A stretch of 64,000 bases of DNA from Euryodendron excelsum (GCA_033060915.1 CM065377.1:59920683-59984682); one strand, 5' to 3'; numbered from the stretch's first letter, positions 1 through 12,597 are shown. Notes: generated by a model from the letters alone, not told the origin. A program made the numbers and translations.

Positions 1-1200
1 TAGCGAATTTCATCCATTTTGTAGTTAAGTCCAAATCACAGGGGTTGGTTTTGTGTTTACTTTTGTATCATATGACAGGGGATTAGTTTTGTATTCATTT
101 TTGTATCATATGGGGTCATGTTTTCGTTTAAATCACAAGGAAGTAAAGTGTAATTACTTTCTTTTTTTTTATTTGTTGCTTCTGTTTGTCTATTTTCTTA
201 GCTAGATTAACAAATGAACTAACAATGAAGAATACATATGAAAAGCAAATGGCAGTTACTTCAAACATGAACAGTCATTTTCAATTGATATTTTAAATGC
301 TCTTGCTGAAATCAGCATTTTACATCTATGAATCTAAAGTCAACACTTAAAATAATTACACTTGTTAAGTCTTAAGATCTTGTCCGTTACATTTTCATTT
401 TGGTGGCGAGTAAAATCCATTACATATATTGGATTTTATAAGTCTTCAGTGCGACCTTCGTAAACTGTTATGGCCGCTCTAATTTGAAACATCTTTATAA
501 TAAAAAATTAAAAAAAGAGCGGGGGTGGGGGGTGGGGGGCTGGGGTCTGCTGGCCTTATTTGACCTATAATTTTAAAAATTAGGCTTATCCATCATTTTC
601 TATGGAGCCGGCTTCACTAGTTGATACACCAAATAGACCGAGTAATTAAAGTACATAACATTTGATATTGTTCTTTATTTTCTTAATGAATAAAATTGGA
701 TTGTAATAGTTTCACAGGTAATATCGCACAAATTTGTAGGGAGAATACTTTTCTTTTCTTCAATGTTTTCCCTTTTTACTTTTGCCAAAATTACTTGATT
801 TAAATGAGACAGGAAGCGATCTTGATAATGTAAATAGACTTTGTTTTAATCCTTGTCCTGCAATCCATTAGGAATTTCTTATCAAATTTCTGCAATATAA
901 TTAATCTTCATATATATAATCATAGTCCATATTTATTACTCATTCGCCCACTAACTTATTCCTCGCCAAAGCCATCCTTATGCCTCAAGAATTTTTTTCC
1001 AACAATACATATTAATGCCCTTCGGCCGGTCAAGTATCTCTCTTTCTCATAAAGAGGTTAACTCCATTTGTACGTAAACGGGAGATTTCATTATCAATCC
1101 TTACTTAAACGGTGCATGGTCTACTTTAAACATATTTGAAAAAATATACAGAAATTTAATACAAAATAATGTGACGGATTTCGGAATTATCATTTGAAAA
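1..1200. other. Upstream intergenic region
   Basis: No supportable gene is seen here. The stretch is AT-rich with short poly-A and poly-T runs and contains one strong guanine-run cluster (521-545, listed separately). It is the 5' flank of the receptor kinase gene. Confidence 0.6.
521..545 (+). other. Potential G-quadruplex
   Basis: Four guanine runs of 5, 6, 6 and 4 bases are separated by loops of 1, 1 and 2 bases, which fits the classical G4 pattern on the plus strand. It lies about 740 bp upstream of the kinase start codon in otherwise AT-rich DNA. Any regulatory role is inference. Confidence 0.6.
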
Positions 1201-1208
1201 TATAAGTA
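1201..1208 (+). promoter_or_regulatory. Possible TATA box of the receptor kinase gene
   Basis: TATAAGTA lies 87 bp upstream of the chosen ATG, which would give a 5' leader of roughly 55 nt. AT-rich flanks make chance matches common, so this is a weak call. Confidence 0.3.
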
Positions 1209-1287
1209 TCCATCGACTCCACATAAATGCCCAGCTTATCCATGTATGTTTGCTAAACAAACTCCACATTCCAACTTTCATACACTA

Positions 1288-4200
1288 ATGGAGAAAACTT
1301 GCTTCCTCTTTTCTTTTGCAGTGTTGTTGGTGCAATGCCTTGTATCTAATTCCATGGCAAGAAGAGTAACCAACATCAACGCAGACAAATCTTCTCTTCT
1401 CGCCTTGAAATCCCACATCACTTCTGACACCTCCAACCTCTTGGCAAGCAACTGGTCTACCACCACCTCCGTTTGCAATTGGGTTGGAGTCACTTGCGGC
1501 ACTCGCCACCAAAGAGTCACAGCCTTGGATCTTTCTAACATGGGAATAACAGGCACCATTCCTCCACATATAGAAAACCTCTCATTTCTTGCCTCGCTGA
1601 ACATTAGAAAAAACAATTTCTATGGTGATCTCCCCAAAGAGATTGGCAATCTTCACAAGCTGAAGCTTTTAAACATGGAATTTAACCAGTTTACCGGCCC
1701 TATTCCACTCACCATCTTCAACATCTCATCGCTGCAACGTATTGCTCTGTCGCGTAATGGACTATCCGGTAATCTTCCAGCAGATGTGTGCAATCATCTT
1801 CCAAAACTTGAATGGCTTCTTCTATCAGTGAATCAATTAGATGGACAAATTCCATCCAGTTTATATGAATGCTCACAACTTCAGATTCTGTCATTGTCAT
1901 ATAACAAATTTAGAGGACCCATACCAAGTACAGTTGGAAACATGACCATGCTTAAGCAGTTAGCTCTTGGTGGCAACAATTTGGAAGGTATGATTTTGCA
2001 TTTTACTTTTCAGTTACTATATCCACATGCCTGCAACAAGTTCATTCCATCCATAGTTTCAATAGTTATGCTCTAAGGCTTATCCATAGTTTCAATCGTT
2101 ATGCTCTATACGGAAGGAAAATTCCAAATTACCTTTAGTACTATTCTTCTCGACCAAGAAGCCATGGAATCTAAGAGTTGCCCCCGCCTCATTTTTTACG
2201 TATATTAGTACTATATAACAAAACAGTTTGAATTCTCTCTAATTCATGAATGGTACCATTTTAAAATAGCTCAATTCACAATTTTGGGAACAAATTAACA
2301 CAATCTATGTCCATTTGGTTGCGTAGGTAGCCGTTGGGCTTTGTCAACACCCATTGGCCAACCTCCAATTTGTAATAAATTCACACTTAACAAAATTATT
2401 TATCAATCTCTCAAATTTGGATTAGGCATATATATGTCTTAAAAGAAATGAAATAACAAAAATTTCACAGAGAAAGTAAATTTTTTTAATTTCATTTTTT
2501 TTTTTTTATTTGGGAAACGAAACAAACTCAAAGAGAGATACAATCAGAGAGAACTAAGTTAGCAACAGGCTGGCGGATATCCTCCGTCCAAACAACTAAA
2601 TTGTCTATATCCCTAGCCAAAGCAGCTAAAACAACTAAATTTATGTACTTTTTGATTTGCTTCATTTCTACAACTAATCGCATAAGGTTCAAAGTTTTGA
2701 ACAAGTTCCTTTGAATATTCTATTAGTTAGCTAAGTGATGTGGATACAAGAAATTAGCCAAAACATTAATATAAAGAATTAATAGTAACTGTAAATTAAT
2801 TTCCTTTGCAGGGGAAATACTCCACTTGGCGTAAACATTAAAATAAAGATTTAATTGTAACTGTAAAGTAGATTGCATTGCAGGTGAAATTCCACCGGAG
2901 GTGGGTAACATTGATGGTTTGGAGTTCCTAGCCATGGAGAATGCTGGCTTGACCGGCCTCATACCTTCTTTTATTTTTAACATCTCTTCTTTAAAATCCC
3001 TTCTTCTTTTTGGAAACAACATCAGTGGCAGTCTACCCAGGGATATGTGCTTGCATCTTCCAATACTTCAATACATAAATCTTTACGGCAATAAATTGAG
3101 GGGAAGCATCCCAGGTGATATTGGAAACTGTTCTTCGCTTACAGAAATAGAACTCTCTGAAAACAACTTGACAGGTACTTATCATGGTTTCACCTGACAA
3201 TTATTTTTTTCCCTTTCTTGTTAATAAATTTGTTGTTGATGAGATTTCGCCGTTGCAGTCTCTCCTCGACTTTTAAGTTTTATTACAATGAAAGATATTC
3301 AGATTGGGTTTGTTGTTTTTAACTTTTTATTCACTAAGATAACTTTATTTTGTGTTAGCAAAATTGACTTGTTGATTCAAACCCAACAATAACTCCACAA
3401 AGATGAAGGAGAATGAAATCTTTATACGGCTAACTCTTTGTTCATGTCATTCGAAATTTATTTGAGCAGGTTTAATACCGGAGGAGATTGGTGAACTTTT
3501 AAATTTGGAGGTTTTACATATCAACTCTAATCCATTAAGTGGTCATATTCCAGCAACAATCTTCAACATCTCTACGTTAAGAAATATTTCACTAGTGGGC
3601 AGTCACCTTTCCGGAAATCTTCCATCATGTACACCATCAGCATGCCTTGGGCTACCTAATCTTGAATATCTTTTCCTGGGACAAAATAATCTCAGCGGAA
3701 CAATTCCCAACATCATCTTAAATGCTTCTAAAGTCACTTACCTAGACCTTTCATTAAACATGTTTAGTGGTTCAATTCCCAACTCAATTGGTGGTTTAAG
3801 ACACCTAAACTCTCTAAACCTACATGGAAACTTTTTCACCTCATTGTCTCCCGAATTGAGTTTCATCACTTCCTTGACAAATTGCAAACATTTGACGGAA
3901 TTGCAAATACGCCATAATCCTCTATATGGCACCCTTCCAGTGTCCATTGGTAATCTCTCCACTTCTCTTGAAGCTCTTGGAGCAGGAAATTGTGGAATCA
4001 TAGGCAATGTTCCTAATGAGATTGGCAATTTAACCAATTTAGCCTTCTTATTTCTTGATAACAATTACTTGATTGGATTCCTTCCTATGACCATCAAAGG
4101 ATTACTGAAGCTCCAGATCTTTAGTGTTTCCCAAAGCAAACTACGAGGACAAATTCCAGATTATCTCTGCCATTTACAGCAATTGGGCGACTTGGATTTA

Positions 4201-5953
4201 GGTCAAAATGAACTTTTTGGTAAGGTGCCAACTTGCTTGGGAAATATAACCTCTCTACGATACCTCTCTCTAGATTTCAACAACTTGACTTCTCCAATAC
4301 CCACTAGCCTTTGGAGTCTCACAGATACCTTATTTTTCAATTTTTCCTCAAATTCTTTCACTGGCAACTTACCACCAGAAATTGGGAATTTAAAGGTTGC
4401 AATAGTGATGGACCTATCAAGAAATCAATTTTCTGGCCAAATACCTATCACTATCGGAGGTTTGCAAAGCTTAAGTTATCTTTCTTTGGCGCATAATCAA
4501 TTGGAAGGACCAATTCCTGAATCGTGCGGGAATATGTTAAGCTTGGAATTCTTTGATCTATCCCAGAACAATCTTTCCGGTGCAATTCCCTTGTCATTGG
4601 AAGCACTCTCATATCTCAAGTACTTGAACGTATCTTTCAACAGATTAAGTGGAGAAATTCCTCAGGGAGGACCTTTCGCAAACTTCACCTATCGATCTTT
4701 TATGGGGAATGAAGCATTGTGTGGCGCTCCTCAGTGGCAGCTCCCACCGTGTGTTGCTAGTTACATTCATCAGTCAAGGAGAAAAATAGTTATGTTAATC
4801 ATATGTATTCCGCTGTCAATGGCGTTCATGTTGCTCGCCTTGACTTTTGCATTTGCGTTAAGAAGACGCAGAAAGAGATCCAAACTACTAAGCCAATCTG
4901 ATTTGTTCTCCAAAATAACAATTGAAAGAGTTACATACCAAGAACTTCTACGAGCAACCGATGATTTTAATGAGAGCAACCTACTTGGCAAAGGAAGTTT
5001 TGGTTCAGTATACAAAGGGGTTCTTACAGATGGGAGAATTTTGGCAGTAAAGGTTTTCCATTCGCTAGAATGTGGATTCAAGAGTTTTGATACAGAATGT
5101 GAGATTCTACGCAATATTCGTCACCGAAATCTTACCAAAGTCATCAGCAGCTGCTCTAACCTTGATTTTAAGGCTTTGGTACTCGAGTACATGCCCAATG
5201 GAAGTCTGGAAAAGTGGTTGTATTCTCACAATTATTTCTTAAATTTGTTGGAGAGAATAGAAATAATGATAGACGTAGCATGTGCATTGGAGTATCTGCA
5301 CCATGGTTACTCCACACCCGTGATTCATCGTGATCTGAAGCCCAGCAACATCCTACTGGATGAAGATATGGTTGCACATGTGAGTGATTTTGGTATTGCA
5401 AAGTTCTTAGTTGATGGGGAGAGTATTGCACAAACCAAAACCCTTGCCACATTTGGGTATATTGCACCAGGTGACACCTCTTATTTTAAATGTATTTTTT
5501 TTCATTTTGGTGCAAAATTTTACTGTAAGTGTCTATTACGTTCTACTCTCAACGTCACATTAGTTCCTCTAATGAATGGTAATGTTAACTAATGCAGAGC
5601 ACGGAATGAAAGGATTAGTATCAACAAAGTCCGATGTTTATAGTTATGGTATCTTGTTAATGGAAACATTTACAAGAAGAAAGCCAACTGATGCAATGTT
5701 TGTTGATGATTTGAGCTTAAAGCGTTGGGTGGATGAATCACTATCTAATGCATTAGTATATATTATAGATGCCAATTTGCTAAGGCCAAAGGAAGAACAC
5801 TACACTGCAAGGGTGCGGTGCGTGTCATCCATCATGGAATTGGCTGTAAATTGCTCTGCAGAGTCACCTGAGGAGAGGATGAATATGAAGGAAGTTTTAA
5901 CAGCACTCGAGAAGATCAGAGTTACGTTCCTAGCAAATTGTGAAGGGAATTGA
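1288..5953 (+). CDS. LRR receptor-like serine/threonine kinase (LRR-XII-like), 4 exons
   Basis: A plasma-membrane receptor kinase with exons 1288-1987, 2884-3174, 3470-5470 and 5598-5953; all introns are GT-AG. The joined frame is open for 1115 residues. The start is chosen at 1288 because it opens directly into a signal peptide (residues 1-24, ending SMA). An LRRNT segment follows with CNWVGVTC, then about 27 LRRs of 24 residues, a membrane span near 770-794 and a kinase domain. Kinase motifs seen are GKGSFGSV (about 837), the AVKVF lysine (858), HRDLKPSN (Asp 952) and DFG (970), with APE split across the last intron. Architecture and introns match family XII (EFR, Xa21, At3g47570-like). Most members of that family carry HC in place of HR; this one has the RD form. 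Introns 1 and 2 both fall after the LxG of an LRR, in phase 1, so exon 2 (97 codons, four LRRs) could be skipped without a frame change. The ligand is unknown, and an immune role is inferred from the family only. Confidence 0.93.
2761..2904 (+). repeat. 72-bp tandem duplication covering the intron-1 acceptor
   Basis: Two adjacent copies (2761-2832 and 2833-2904) each contain an ATTAA-rich tract, a branch-like TAACTGTAA, a pyrimidine-rich stretch, TTGCAG and the start of a G-E-I-P-like codon series. The functional acceptor is the second, ending at 2883. Use of the first, ending at 2811, would read into a TAA within eight codons. The offset is exactly one LRR length (24 codons). Confidence 0.75.
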
Positions 5954-6858
5954 AATATAGAGGTACCTATTTTACCTTGTCTTCTGTTGTAATTCGATCA
6001 TCACATCTCTTGATGTTACCCTAAGACCCAAAAGACAATTAAAATCAAATGGGTTTTGATGAACTAATTTAGACAATAAACTCTTGCTCAACCTGTGAGA
6101 GGTGGGATTGGCAATAGGTCCTCTTGATCCCTGGTTTTAAAACTCTATTACAAAAAGTTATGTTGTGAAATAGGTAGTGAAGGTGCATGGATTGCTTGAC
6201 TGTGTGGGAGGCAGCTGCAAATCTTTCCAGGAGGAATAGATGGTCTGTCGGCCGGATGTACATGTATGGTGTAGTGTTCATGTAATAGGAATCTAAATAA
6301 GAAACTTAATTAATATAAGAAACTTTTACAAAATTTAAAAAGAAACTTTCCTATATTATACTGTCAACATAAACTTAGTTGGAAGGAGCAAATTATAAAA
6401 AAATCAATACTCCAAGTTTCCAAATAGTTTTCTACCACTTCCCCTTAGTTTCTGTAAAATTTCCGTAAGTATCTTAAACATTTCCTAAAAGTTTCAGGAA
6501 TATTTTTCCAAAACTTCACAAGAGGTTCACAACTACTCAAGAAAATATTTTTATATTATTATTTTTACTTTGTAATTTTCTTTTTTCAAGCGTTAGGGAA
6601 TTTATTATGTTTATAATAATCTTTAAATTTCTAATGGTAGAATTATAGTCCCAATATATAGCTATATACATTGTTATGAACTTAGGAGAGTTTTTGAGAA
6701 GGTATTACCTGTTTTCCAAGTTACATAAGGCTTATAAATTATAATACCTCATATATATTTATTTGTTATTCTTGTAATGTCAATTAAGTTTAATTGTATG
6801 CTATGCTCATGATTTAAGTTATTAATTTATATATAGATATGTATTAGGTGAAAAAAAA
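5954..6858. other. 3' flank of the receptor kinase gene
   Basis: AT-rich sequence holding the 3' UTR of the kinase gene. No further gene is seen. A loose series of AAGAAACTT and TTTCC motifs occurs at 6300-6500, without clear periodicity. Confidence 0.5.
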
Positions 6859-7012
6859 TTAGTGGGTTGATTATTAAAGAGTTAGTGGGATGAGTTAGTG
6901 GGCTGATTATTAGAGAGTTAGTGGGTTAATTATTAGAGAGTTAGTGGATTGATGATTAGGGAGTTAGTGAAAGAGTTGGTGGAAGAATTAGGAAGAGTTG
7001 GTGGAAGAATCA
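6859..7012 (+). repeat. 23-bp minisatellite
   Basis: Degenerate head-to-tail units built on TTAGTGGGTTGATTATTAGA with a period of 23 bp. Some units are shortened to 12-13 bp. It grades into GA repeats on its right side. Confidence 0.75.
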
Positions 7013-7018
7013 ACAAAC

Positions 7019-7111
7019 AGAGAGAGAGAGAGAATTAATATTTCTATACATATTTATAAGAGATAAGAGAGTAAAAGAGAGAGAGAGAACCGGTTAGAGA
7101 GAGAGAGAGAG
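7019..7111 (+). repeat. Interrupted (GA)n microsatellites
   Basis: Several GA runs (7019-7033, about 7076-7088 and 7095-7111) are separated by short AT-rich sequence. Confidence 0.8.
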
Positions 7112-10100
7112 CTTCAGCAGCCGATTCAAAAAGAGGAAGAAATAGAATATGTAAAGCAAGCAGAGTTAGTCAGAGCATTCCGGCTATCATCCTAAAGTAT
7201 GGAATTTTGTTTTGGGTATTGTAGTCTGTATATGGAGCATCAAATCGATTAGTATATTTTTGGGCGTGTTGGGTTTGGTTGATTTCATAAAAATAATCCT
7301 TGGTGTAAATCTGTTGATGAGGGAATATGGCGATGGGTTCAATTCTTATGGTTTGGCGTAATGAATATGTAGCTTTGTGCATTAATAGACTGTGGCTTAA
7401 TTCTGATTCTTATGGGCATGTTATAGTTGGAAAATTGTATAAAAGATAAAATGTTGATTGGAGCATTGTGAATTTCAATAAAAACCAGTGAGTGTGTGTG
7501 CGCATGTGCTGTGGTGAAGGTGATCATGGGCAGCCATGGCTGCCATACAAGGTGACTTTAATCTAGGGATTTTTGGGGCAACAGTGATATAGGAAGAGAG
7601 GAGAACTTAAGAATGTGGAGAAGAAGAAAAGAAAAAGAAAAGAAAAGAAATAAATATAAAGTGCAGAACATGAACCTGAAAACAGGGGAGCAGATGAAGT
7701 TGATTGGACATTTATTCGGTGTGGTCAACTTTATGGTGCTTGGTGCACCGTAGTGATCTTGTTCCAATGGGAGTAGACTTTAGCCTTCAAACTATACTAC
7801 CTTAAGATTTTCCGCGTGTGGGTAACAATTTCGAAACTGTTTTTTTTTTAACTAACTTTGATCCTATGATATACTTTAAATAATAGGCATTATTTTTTGG
7901 TATTCAGGATAACATCCGTTATTTAATTCTTGTTGTATTTCAGGTTCACATTCTTTGGACATCAAGTGAGTGAGCTAGTATAAAATTTGTAAATTTAATT
8001 CCATGTGTATAAGATTTGTAATAAATGATTTAATTATCACAAGCATTTATTTTACTGAAAAATAATACTTTATTTTGATATGAAAAAAGTTGTTACCATT
8101 TAAGAATGAACATGAAAAGAGAAATGTAATATTTAATTACTCGAGAAAGAAGATTATTTGTTGAGAAGATTTTCAGAGATACATTTTAGTTTATTGATAA
8201 AGTTCTTTCATGCATATTTTAAAATTATTTTATTAAATGGTGCAAACTTTATGATATTGTGCTTAAGACCATTACTGAGAAGTCTAAGGGATACGCTCTC
8301 TCTTTGAAGTGACTTTGACAACTAGGAGGTAAACCTAGCTTTCAACAATTGTAGAAGAACCTTAACCAAATCGGCTTAGGAAAAAGACCCAAGCGCCACC
8401 CTGAGGTAATTCGAAGTGCGATATAGATTTATTGGGTTTAAAGTCCGAGATAAGATTTGGCATTAAGATTTGAGATGAGTAATTCTTGGTTTTCTAAGCT
8501 ATTGCACTTATCAAATTTGCTAGCACTATTTATATTTGTGAGAAGATATTTTACTTTAGCATTGAGTTATAAGTTGATTAGAAATGATTTTGCTTCACTA
8601 TTGAAATTGTAAGATTTATTTGTTTTACTTCAAGAAAGAATGCAAAATGTATAAATGTGCATTGGAAAAGTTTCTTTTAAAGAAGTTCTTTTAACTCATT
8701 ATCTACTATATGACAAATTGTATTTTCAATTATCAAGTATATTATTACAAGGCTTAACATTCATTGAGCTGTACACTGACACTCATTTACCACATTTCAA
8801 GTGAGCGAGATGATCATTAAATATGGACTTGAAATCAAGAAACTTTGAGTAAAAATCTCCATAAGATTTTCTTATTGTCTTATGCTAATAAACAATCTTG
8901 TCTTAATTATGAGACTTGAATGATTAAAGTAACTCATTTTCTAGTGATTTTTTAGATATAGTATTGTTATTAGATTTATTGTTCACTTTTTGGATAATCA
9001 AACATCCTGATTGATTTAATTTAATTGAGTAAGAGGAATTGCCACTATCATGGTATTTTATTTGTTATTATTACTTGAGTAGGTATTAGACTTTCGTAAG
9101 TCATGGACTAAGGCTTTGTTGCTATCGACCGGTTTTATCTCCTAATGAGGTGTGACATAAATACTCTAGCCGAAATAGTGACGAATTTGGTTATGTATAA
9201 ATAAAATTGGAAAATTTTCTCATTACTTACCCGCTCCTCTTGGTTTTTAAGGGCCCCAAGGGAGTTCTTGGGTTTATTTGGATTCAGGACAGTGATTTTC
9301 CTTCTTGTACATGCTTCTGCAACATTAATGGTTTTTTCAAAGCAAAAGAGACGTAGAAAAATGAAATTATCCCAATTTTCCAGTTGCACCAAAAACAGGA
9401 AAATAACCTGCAAAAATAATATAAAATGGAGCTTAAAAGAAAGCTTATAAATAACTGTAGTCCAATTTTAAGCTGCCGTGTTGTCAATCTTTTTTTTCCC
9501 CTTTCTTTATGACAACATCGCTATAATAGTAAAGGTGCTAATCGTGCTTCCTAACACTATGTTTAGATCTTGAATTTGTTAAGGAAAAGAAAAATAAGTG
9601 AAAAACAAAATTACTTATACTTATTCATTTTTAATGAGTAACCAAACAAAAAAAATATCTATTTGTTGCAAAATATATATTCATTTTGTTCTCATATTCC
9701 TAACCCAACGGAAAAAAAAACAAGAAGTAAATTGATCTAGTACACTTCATTTTCTTTCCATATATTTTCCCTTTTCTTTTAGTGTTTGTATGGCGTACAA
9801 TGATTGAAGCATTCATATCAATATCATTCTCAGTTCGCCAAGTAATCCACACATTTGAAGGTTCAAATCCATCATTTGCAATGCTCTCAAGCAAGTTTCA
9901 AAATAATTACACCATTCAAGTTTCAAGACAAGGAACATAATGTATTGAAGCCATTTCTTAAAATTCCTAACTTTTTAGAGAGAAAGACACTAAACCCCTC
10001 CTTAAATTTGAGATATTTTGAGGAGCAATGTTAGTTCAGTGTGGCATCCCCAACCCATATTGTGAGGTCATGAGTTCAACTCATACTACACTCTACTCCT

Positions 10101-10820
10101 AAAACCTAATAGAAAGTCATAAAATCTATCCAATAGCATCCTAACTATGAAATATATAGAAAAATAAAACTCAAATTAACCCTAAACATGATTCCATAAA
10201 GCCCTAAATGTGCCTTATGTGAAATTCTATATTTACCATTTTCTTCTTTCTTTGCTCACCGTCATTCTCCCCCACATTTGAAAGACCTCATCCCAGAGTA
10301 TTGTAGTGTTGGAGAATGAGGATGCTGGAATTTAGACCTTTTTGTCTATTCCTATGTTACTTGAAACGTAAATCATTTTAGTGCGTGTAAAGGTAATGAG
10401 AATGAGAATGTGGTACGCCACACGCTCTAAAATATGATATGATAGGAATAGACTAGTATAAATTACACAATTATTTAACATGCTTCTATATCAATTTTTT
10501 TTAACATTTTAGATATCCTATAAAATATAGTCTTTTTTTTTTTCAAATTAATCATGTAAAAATATATTTCTAGGAGCATTACGACATTATTTTTCTACAT
10601 TATTCTACCAAAATTCTATTCTCTCCAAATTTTCATTCATTATATTTGAATTTTTGTCTACTTAATACCTTTTAAAGAATTAAATAAGAAAAAATTGTGG
10701 ATCGCATTGGATTGATAAATTCACCTTTTGCAACAAAAATGTATCATATTAAGAAACGTCATTCTAAAAACATAAATTGCTAGGATATTAGTGTATTTTT
10801 TTTTTTTTTTGACTTCCTTT
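7112..10820. other. Gene-poor AT-rich stretch
   Basis: No open frame here resembles a known protein; the longest frames are under 100 codons. Parts read like eroded retrotransposon sequence, but no boundaries can be given. No tRNA or other RNA gene was seen. Confidence 0.5.
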
Positions 10821-10823
10821 TTA

Positions 10824-11870
10824 TTTTTTTTTTTTGGTTGGTAAGCGAGTTTTTATTACCATAAATAAGATATTACAAAAAGCTCAAGACACCCCAAGTG
10901 GCTAGGTGCGATAGAACACAAAACATGAAATAGCAACAACCCAAGCCCAAAAAGCACTATCACATAGATTGCTCAGAGGCGACCGGAAGAACATAGAACC
11001 TAAATTATCCATTTCATATTCTATCACAACCTGAGAGATTAGATTAAGAGAGAAAAATCTTTCACATCTAAAGAATGTTTGGCGATTTCCACAGCCGTGA
11101 GGCCCTCCTCAGCGTGCTAGCCATCTACTCCCTAGCTCCCTTGAAATTTTTTATTTTCTCTACCAATTTCTTCTTGTTTGCATCCCTATATGAAATATTA
11201 ACGACCCACAAGAGAGGGGTGCACGTCCATCACCTCCACGATAGATAGAGATGCAACAGGAATCGTACCATCCTCCAAACGGCTTCTTCAACTGGCTAAT
11301 ATCTTTGTCCATGATAAAATCTTTTCTTTTGCCTTCTTTCTCAAGATGATTCCCTTCCTTGCTAGATTGGAAGATGAGGAAAAAATTTGAAAATGGGAGT
11401 AACATTTGATGATGAAGGCTTTAAAGTCTTTTTTTTCTTGTCATTATTGGGCATTTTAGCAACCTCAAACTTCTTCCCATTCATTTGAATTATCTTTCCT
11501 TGGTTTTACTCTCCATTCTTGCTTTAAATATCTTGGTACACGTGGCTTTGGCTTTAAAGGACATGAAGGAGTAAAGTGACCAGAAATTTAACAATCTTCA
11601 CATTTTTAGGTACCCATGGAACTTCTACCACAATCTCATAAGGATCACCATACCCCAAGTTGATTTTAAAGAACTTGGAAATGTCTCTATTGGCCGGCAC
11701 TTCAATATATATCTCGCAAAGGTAATCCTACTTTTCAAGAAGGTAGGTTCATCCATGTATAATGATTTACCAACAATACTAGCTAAAAATCCAAGCCAAT
11801 CTTCAGTCCATAATTCTAACGGAACATGAACAATTTAACCCACAATGACATACTGGAAAATGCACACTTC
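10824..11870 (-). mobile_element. Deleted LINE (non-LTR retrotransposon)
   Basis: On the minus strand the element ends in a poly-A tail (T run 10824-10835) preceded by an AATAAAAACTCGCTTACC-type 3' end, as in many plant LINEs. The 5' portion is an ORF1 remnant. Only about 600 bp separate the ORF1 zinc knuckle from the tail, so the whole endonuclease and reverse-transcriptase ORF2 has been lost. The 5' boundary and target-site duplication were not resolved. Confidence 0.65.
11440..11850 (-). pseudogene. LINE ORF1 (DUF4283 / CCHC knuckle) remnant
   Basis: Minus-strand translation shows LWTEDWLGFLASIVGK, then in another frame DISKFFKINLGYGDPYEI, then a zinc knuckle CEDC-x-ISGHFTPSC at 11561-11602. 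This is the usual order in the gag-like ORF1 of plant LINEs, which binds nucleic acid. One frameshift lies between the first two segments, and an in-frame TAA sits inside the knuckle. It is a dead copy. Confidence 0.8.
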
Positions 11871-12239
11871 AATAATTTAACAAGTTGACTTTGACGTCCT
11901 TGTCTTTTAAATCCTAATCATTGCATTTTCCTTCTTGTTTTATTCATCAGCAACTTCTATTTCCTTCACGACATGTGCCCATCTTTATTAGGAGCTTCAA
12001 TGGGAAATGAAAAGATAGAGAAGGTACATAGAGCCAAGTTATCCCTACACATAATTACATAAACCCCACCCCTAAAGATGATCCATGAGAAATTTTAAAT
12101 TTGCCATTTTTCTTCCTTACATGCTTGTCATCAATCAATACACATGTAAGAGCACTACTAGTTCCAAAAGCTTAAATTACTAGGACATGGGGCTCATTTA
12201 TCAAAAACTAGGACATGGGGCTCGCCCATCGATGACCCC

Positions 12240-12597
12240 CCCGAGAAATGTGACCCAGTTTCGCATGTGAAGGCACATGGAGAGGCAAACAAACCAAGTA
12301 CATGACCACAAGCAATACAAAATGCACAAACAAGCGAGCACGTGTCGTGAGACTTCAACCCAGAGCTCTGATACCATGTAAGATGATATTAAATTTGAAA
12401 GCAATGAAAATTGAGTATGCCAGATAGGAATACAATGAATAGAAAAGAGGGCAATAAAATCCCACCACTTCAGAATTGACCTTATATGTATAGCAATTAG
12501 GTATCTACAATACACAAAATTTCCCCTCCTCTATGGACCTGTACAAAAGGAGAAAAATAAAACCACAATAAGCTAGAAATTAGTATTAAGTCCAACA
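12240..12597 (-). mobile_element. Copia LTR plus primer-binding-site remnant
   Basis: On the minus strand a 221-bp LTR-like segment (12377-12597) begins TGTTGGACTTAATAC and ends ATCATCTTACA. It is followed without a gap by TGGTATCAGAGC (12365-12376), the standard initiator-Met primer-binding site of plant Copia elements. About 120 bp of internal sequence follows before similarity is lost. No gag or pol is seen, so this is a truncated element. Confidence 0.7.
12365..12376 (-). other. tRNA-iMet primer-binding site
   Basis: TGGTATCAGAGC on the minus strand is complementary to the 3' end of plant initiator tRNA-Met and directly abuts the LTR end. Confidence 0.8.

Noticed and set aside
1246..1287. 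Earlier in-frame ATG for the receptor kinase at 1246
   Set aside because: It would place 14 mostly polar residues before the hydrophobic signal peptide. The ATG at 1288 opens directly into the signal sequence.
2812..2840. Use of the first duplicated acceptor of intron 1
   Set aside because: It keeps the phase but meets TAA after a few codons. The second acceptor restores a normal LRR.
9840..9880. tRNA-like GGTTCAAATCC box
   Set aside because: No acceptor, D or anticodon stem could be built around it. No tRNA gene was found in the window.
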